Shown here one piece after another: positions 14,684 through 16,544 of a stretch of 16,544 nt of DNA. Origin of the DNA: DASVDK01 sp036562265 [NCBI: Thermodesulfobacteriota bacterium] (lineage in GTDB: Bacteria; DASVDK01); NCBI GenBank assembly GCA_036562265.1, contig DATCKS010000282.1, positions 1-16,544 of the forward strand, written 5' to 3'. The notes beneath the pieces were generated by a model, which had not been told where the DNA came from, made no database searches, and saw only the letters and a list, made by a program, of their open reading frames with translations. A program made the position numbers and the translations under genes. How positions within the stretch are numbered: the stretch's first letter is position 1; each line of letters begins with the position of its first letter.

Positions 14684-15565
14684 GTGACGGACCGCGTCGC
14701 GACCGCCGCGCACGACGCGCCGGCCACCCTGACCGCGGACGCCTGGCGGCGCTTCCGCCGCAGCCGGCTCGGTCTCGTCGGCCTCGCCCTGGTAGGGCTA
14801 CTGGTGACGACCGCGGTCTTCGCGCCGGTGCTCGCGCCGCACGACCCCGCGCGGCAGCGGCTCGCCGATCGGCGCGCCGCGCCGGGGACGCGCTACGTCC
14901 TCGGCGCCGACGAGTTCGGGCGGGACATCCTGTCGAGGGTGATCTACGGGACGCGCGTGGCGCTGGTCGTCGGCGTGGCGGCGGTGGGTATCGCGGTCGG
15001 GCTCGGCGTGCTGTCCGGCAGCATCGCCGGCTTCGCCGGGGGGTGGGTCGATGCCGTCATCATGCGGGTCTGCGAGATGCTGCTCGCCTTCCCCTACCTC
15101 CTCCTCGCGATCGGCATCGTCTCGGCCCTCGGTCCGGGGACGCTCAACACGACGCTCGCGGTCGGCATCTGGGGCGCCCCCGCCGTCACGCGGATCGTGC
15201 GCGGCGCGGTCCTCGGCCTCCGGGAAACCGAGTACGTCCAGGCCGCGCGCGCGGTCGGCACGCCGGCGGCCCGCATCCTCGTGCGCCACATCCTTCCCAA
15301 CGTGATGCCGACCGTCCTCGTCTACGCCACGCTCTTCATGGCCCAGGCGATCCTCGTGGAGGCGGCGCTCTCCTTCCTCGGCCTCGGCGTGCAGCCGCCG
15401 ACGCCGTCGTGGGGCCTGATGGTGGCGACCGGGCGGGACTACCTCCTCGTCGCGCCGCACATCGCGACGATCCCGGGCCTCGCCATCATGGTCGCCGTGC
15501 TCGGCTTCAACCTCCTCGGCGACGGTCTACGGGACGCGCTCGACCCGCGCCTGCGCGGCGCCTGA
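14684..15565 (+). CDS. ABC transporter permease, DppC/OppC type
   Basis: This 293-aa product is the second permease of the importer. It has the N-terminal pattern of the DppC group: WRRFRRSRLGLVGLALVGLL (21-40), APHDP (51-55) and LGADEFGRDILSRVIYGTR (73-91). The EAA loop is ETEYVQAARAVGT...RHILPNVMP (181-209), and EAALSFLGLGVQPPTPSWG (226-244) and LGDGLRDALDPRLR close the protein. Five to six hydrophobic segments are visible. The GTG at 14684 lies 4 bp after the first permease stop, with GGGGTG upstream. No ATP-binding subunit (DppD/DppF type) follows; the next gene is convergent, so the ATPases must be encoded elsewhere. Confidence 0.95.
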   Translation: MTDRVATAAHDAPATLTADAWRRFRRSRLGLVGLALVGLLVTTAVFAPVLAPHDPARQRLADRRAAPGTRYVLGADEFGRDILSRVIYGTRVALVVGVAAVGIAVGLGVLSGSIAGFAGGWVDAVIMRVCEMLLAFPYLLLAIGIVSALGPGTLNTTLAVGIWGAPAVTRIVRGAVLGLRETEYVQAARAVGTPAARILVRHILPNVMPTVLVYATLFMAQAILVEAALSFLGLGVQPPTPSWGLMVATGRDYLLVAPHIATIPGLAIMVAVLGFNLLGDGLRDALDPRLRGA

Positions 15566-15590
15566 CGTCCGGGGTCGGGCCTCGAGTCGT

Positions 15591-15640
15591 TCCCGATCCG
15601 GGACGGCAGGCACGCGAGGGGCCCGCCCCCGGCCCGTGCC
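15591..15640. terminator. Stem-loops between convergent permease and PilZ genes
   Basis: TCCCG-ATC-CGGGA (15591-15603) is followed by a larger structure, GGCACG (15609-15614) pairing with CGTGCC (15635-15640), with an inner GGGG/CCCC stem. The second ends at the base before the PilZ stop codon. The position between converging genes fits a bidirectional terminator, though no U-tract is seen. Confidence 0.5.
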
Positions 15641-16135
15641 TCAGGCGTGCTCGATCGCGGCCAGGATGCTCTGGTAGAACCCGGCGTAGCGCTCGGCGTC
15701 CTCGGGGGCCACCTCGACGCCGATCTCGAAGCGGTCGGCCTGCGCCCGCCGGCACCACCGGACCTCGACGTCGAACTGCGTCGGGGGGGCGACCCGGCCG
15801 GGGACCACGGCGGCGCACTGGAGCCGCTGGCCCACCTCGTGGAGCCGGGGCGCGCCGATCCGGAAACCGTGGCGGCTGATCTCGAGGATCGGCTCCGCCG
15901 GCCCCGCGGTGCCGTCGGTGCGGCTCATCGTGATCCGGGCGGCGACCTCGGCCGGGACGAGGTGACGCGGCCCGCGGCGGACGTTCGCCGTCGAATCGCG
16001 GCGCGAGACGAGCGTGCCGTACGCCATCTCGCGCAACTCGGCGCACGGCTGGCAGACGATCCCCTCCGCGACCCGATGGGCCGGATCGCCCGGGGCCAGC
16101 TCGGTACGGCAATCGATGCACGCCTCAGGTGGCAT
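15641..16135 (-). CDS. PilZ-domain protein with N-terminal four-cysteine motif
   Basis: PilZ domains bind cyclic di-GMP and pass the signal to motility, polysaccharide or other outputs. The 164-aa product has a four-Cys N-terminus (C6, C9, C28, C31 in ACIDC and IVCQPC) that looks like a DksA/zinc-ribbon-type knuckle. The PilZ domain (about 52-160) has the RxxxR motif as R53-R-G-P-R57. The second motif is E85-I-S-R-H-G90 where the consensus is (D/N)xSxxG. VEVRWCRR and RFEIGVEVAPED (135-146) are typical late strands. The ATG at 16135 is preceded by GAGGG at 8 nt. A promoter and a hairpin-bearing leader lie upstream. It is convergent with the transporter genes. c-di-GMP binding is likely, but the Asp-to-Glu change needs a test. 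Confidence 0.82.
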   Translation of the reverse strand: MPPEACIDCRTELAPGDPAHRVAEGIVCQPCAELREMAYGTLVSRRDSTANVRRGPRHLVPAEVAARITMSRTDGTAGPAEPILEISRHGFRIGAPRLHEVGQRLQCAAVVPGRVAPPTQFDVEVRWCRRAQADRFEIGVEVAPEDAERYAGFYQSILAAIEHA

Positions 16136-16153
16136 GGTCTTTCCCTCTGGTCA

Positions 16154-16177
16154 CGTTCGGCATCAAAGACCCGAACG
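16154..16177 (-). repeat. Inverted repeat in the PilZ gene leader
   Basis: CGTTCGG and CCGAACG form a perfect 7-bp stem around a 10-nt loop. It ends 18 nt before the PilZ ATG, just upstream of its ribosome binding site, and lies within the predicted transcript. It could be an RNA hairpin or a repressor site. Confidence 0.55.
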
Positions 16178-16195
16178 GCACGGCTGCCGGCTGCC

Positions 16196-16224
16196 CTTCT
16201 ACGCCGGACCGGGGCGTTGGTCAA
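16196..16224 (-). promoter_or_regulatory. Sigma70-type promoter of the PilZ gene
   Basis: On the minus strand TTGACC (16224-16219), 17 bp, then TAGAAG (16201-16196): five and four of six consensus matches. The start of transcription would be near 16189, giving a leader of about 54 nt. Confidence 0.6.
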
Positions 16225-16247
16225 CGTCGCCCGTCACACCTCGCGCC

Positions 16248-16264
16248 CGGCCGTCCCACGGCCG
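16248..16264. repeat. Inverted repeat upstream of the PilZ promoter
   Basis: CGGCCGT-CCC-ACGGCCG is a 7-bp perfect inverted repeat, 24 bp upstream of the PilZ -35 box. It may be a regulator site; chance is possible in such GC-rich DNA. Confidence 0.35.
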
Positions 16265-16314
16265 AGCGGTCGGCCTGCGGTCGCTCCCGCCGCACGGCGT
16301 CCCGTCGCCTCGCG

Positions 16315-16328
16315 CGCGGACGTCCGCG
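16315..16328. repeat. 14-bp perfect palindrome
   Basis: CGCGGACGTCCGCG reads the same on both strands, with a GACGTC core. It is about 195 bp before the gene at the right edge and about 90 bp upstream of the PilZ -35. A dimeric regulator could bind it. Confidence 0.45.
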
Positions 16329-16379
16329 TCGTCGTGGCCGGTCGGCATCCGGCCCGGGGAAAGGCGAGGTCGGCCGCCG

Positions 16380-16393
16380 CACGTCGCGACGTG
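16380..16393. repeat. 14-bp perfect palindrome
   Basis: CACGTCGCGACGTG reads the same on both strands and contains ACGTC/GACGT half-sites like the palindrome centred 65 bp to its left. It lies about 60-75 bp upstream of the possible -10 box for the right-edge gene. Confidence 0.45.
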
Positions 16394-16513
16394 GTGAACG
16401 GATCGGCGAACGGCGCGGGGAGTAATCCGGTCGCCTGCCGTGGGCCCGATCGGCTACACTCGGACGAGCGTCGCACGCCGGCCGGCGCGCGACGGTGACG
16501 GGATGGATTCATC

Positions 16514-16518
16514 GGAGG
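16514..16518 (+). promoter_or_regulatory. Ribosome binding site of the right-edge gene
   Basis: GGAGG lies 5 nt before ATG 16524 and favours that start over the in-frame ATG at 16503, which has no comparable site. Confidence 0.65.
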
Positions 16519-16523
16519 ACGGG

Positions 16524-16544
16524 ATGAGGATTCGCATGCGCTAC
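16524..16544 (+). CDS. Start of an unidentified gene, cut by the window end
   Basis: Only seven codons are visible (MRIRMRY), starting at an ATG 5 nt after a good GGAGG. An upstream in-frame ATG at 16503 would add seven residues (MDSSEDG). The product cannot be identified from this fragment. Confidence 0.55.

Larger units (their letters stand above)
16136..16523. other. 388-bp intergenic region between divergent genes
   Basis: No convincing gene is seen on either strand; the long open frames here are Arg/Pro/Ala-rich and resemble GC-driven noise. The region holds the PilZ promoter and leader hairpin (16154-16224). It also holds an inverted repeat CGGCCGT-CCC-ACGGCCG (16248-16264), two perfect 14-bp palindromes (16315-16328 and 16380-16393), a possible -10 TACACT (16455-16460) without a clear -35, and the ribosome binding site of the gene at the right edge. 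Confidence 0.6.

Noticed and set aside
16136-16200. c-di-GMP riboswitch before the PilZ gene
   Set aside because: The leader is only about 54 nt and lacks the paired GNRA-loop and receptor pattern of the GEMM class; only one simple stem is seen.
16136-16523. Open frames on both strands of the right intergenic region as small genes
   Set aside because: They have no good ribosome sites, are dominated by Arg, Pro, Ala and Ser, and overlap each other in several phases.
1-16544. Insertion sequences, prophage, CRISPR arrays, tRNA or rRNA genes
   Set aside because: No transposase or integrase motifs, regularly spaced repeats, or tRNA/rRNA-like segments were seen on either strand.

Overview
The window is uniformly GC-rich (by eye around 70%), with mixed ATG/GTG starts. 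It looks like chromosomal housekeeping DNA from an uncultured-type Gram-negative bacterium. A lipoprotein RlpA, periplasmic ABC transport, an MJ0042 zinc-ribbon/DUF3426 protein and the holB-metG-tatD order would fit Methylomirabilota/Rokubacteria or a deltaproteobacterial relative. That placement is an inference from gene content. I see no mobile element, CRISPR array, tRNA or rRNA.

Layout. (1) Minus strand, 4992 to 1: one operon behind a good sigma70-type promoter (5093-5122), in the order ffh, rpsP, rimM, trmD, rplS. It is followed 23 bp later by a large SMC/YhaN-like coiled-coil ATPase that runs off the left edge. (2) Minus strand, 6877 to 5250: an RlpA-type lipoprotein with a problematic N-terminus, then a response regulator with an HD-GYP output domain. 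(3) Plus strand, 6988 to 11985: holB, metG, tatD, hpt and a zinc-ribbon DUF3426 membrane protein, tightly packed. (4) Plus strand, 12044 to 15565: a peptide/nickel-type ABC transporter made of a binding protein and two permeases, with no ATPase gene. (5) Minus strand, 16135 to 15641: a PilZ-domain protein with an N-terminal four-cysteine motif, convergent with the transporter. (6) A 388-bp intergenic region rich in palindromes, leading to a plus-strand gene that begins at 16524 and leaves the window.

How the parts work together: the first operon couples protein targeting (Ffh), ribosome assembly (S16, RimM, L19) and tRNA m1G37 methylation (TrmD). The second plus-strand cluster joins DNA polymerase III delta', Met-tRNA synthesis, a TatD nuclease and purine salvage. 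HD-GYP and PilZ are the degrading and sensing ends of cyclic-di-GMP signalling, although they are not adjacent here.

The most notable points are translation starts. trmD has no ATG/GTG/TTG at the conserved N-terminus, but an ATT sits exactly at the expected initiator, 8 nt after a purine-rich SD. rimM has no start codon after rpsP, and its only in-frame start is a GTG inside rpsP. rlpA has its lipoprotein signal in a frame without a nearby start codon. I did not find a clearly new multi-gene system; most of the window is conserved core genome.
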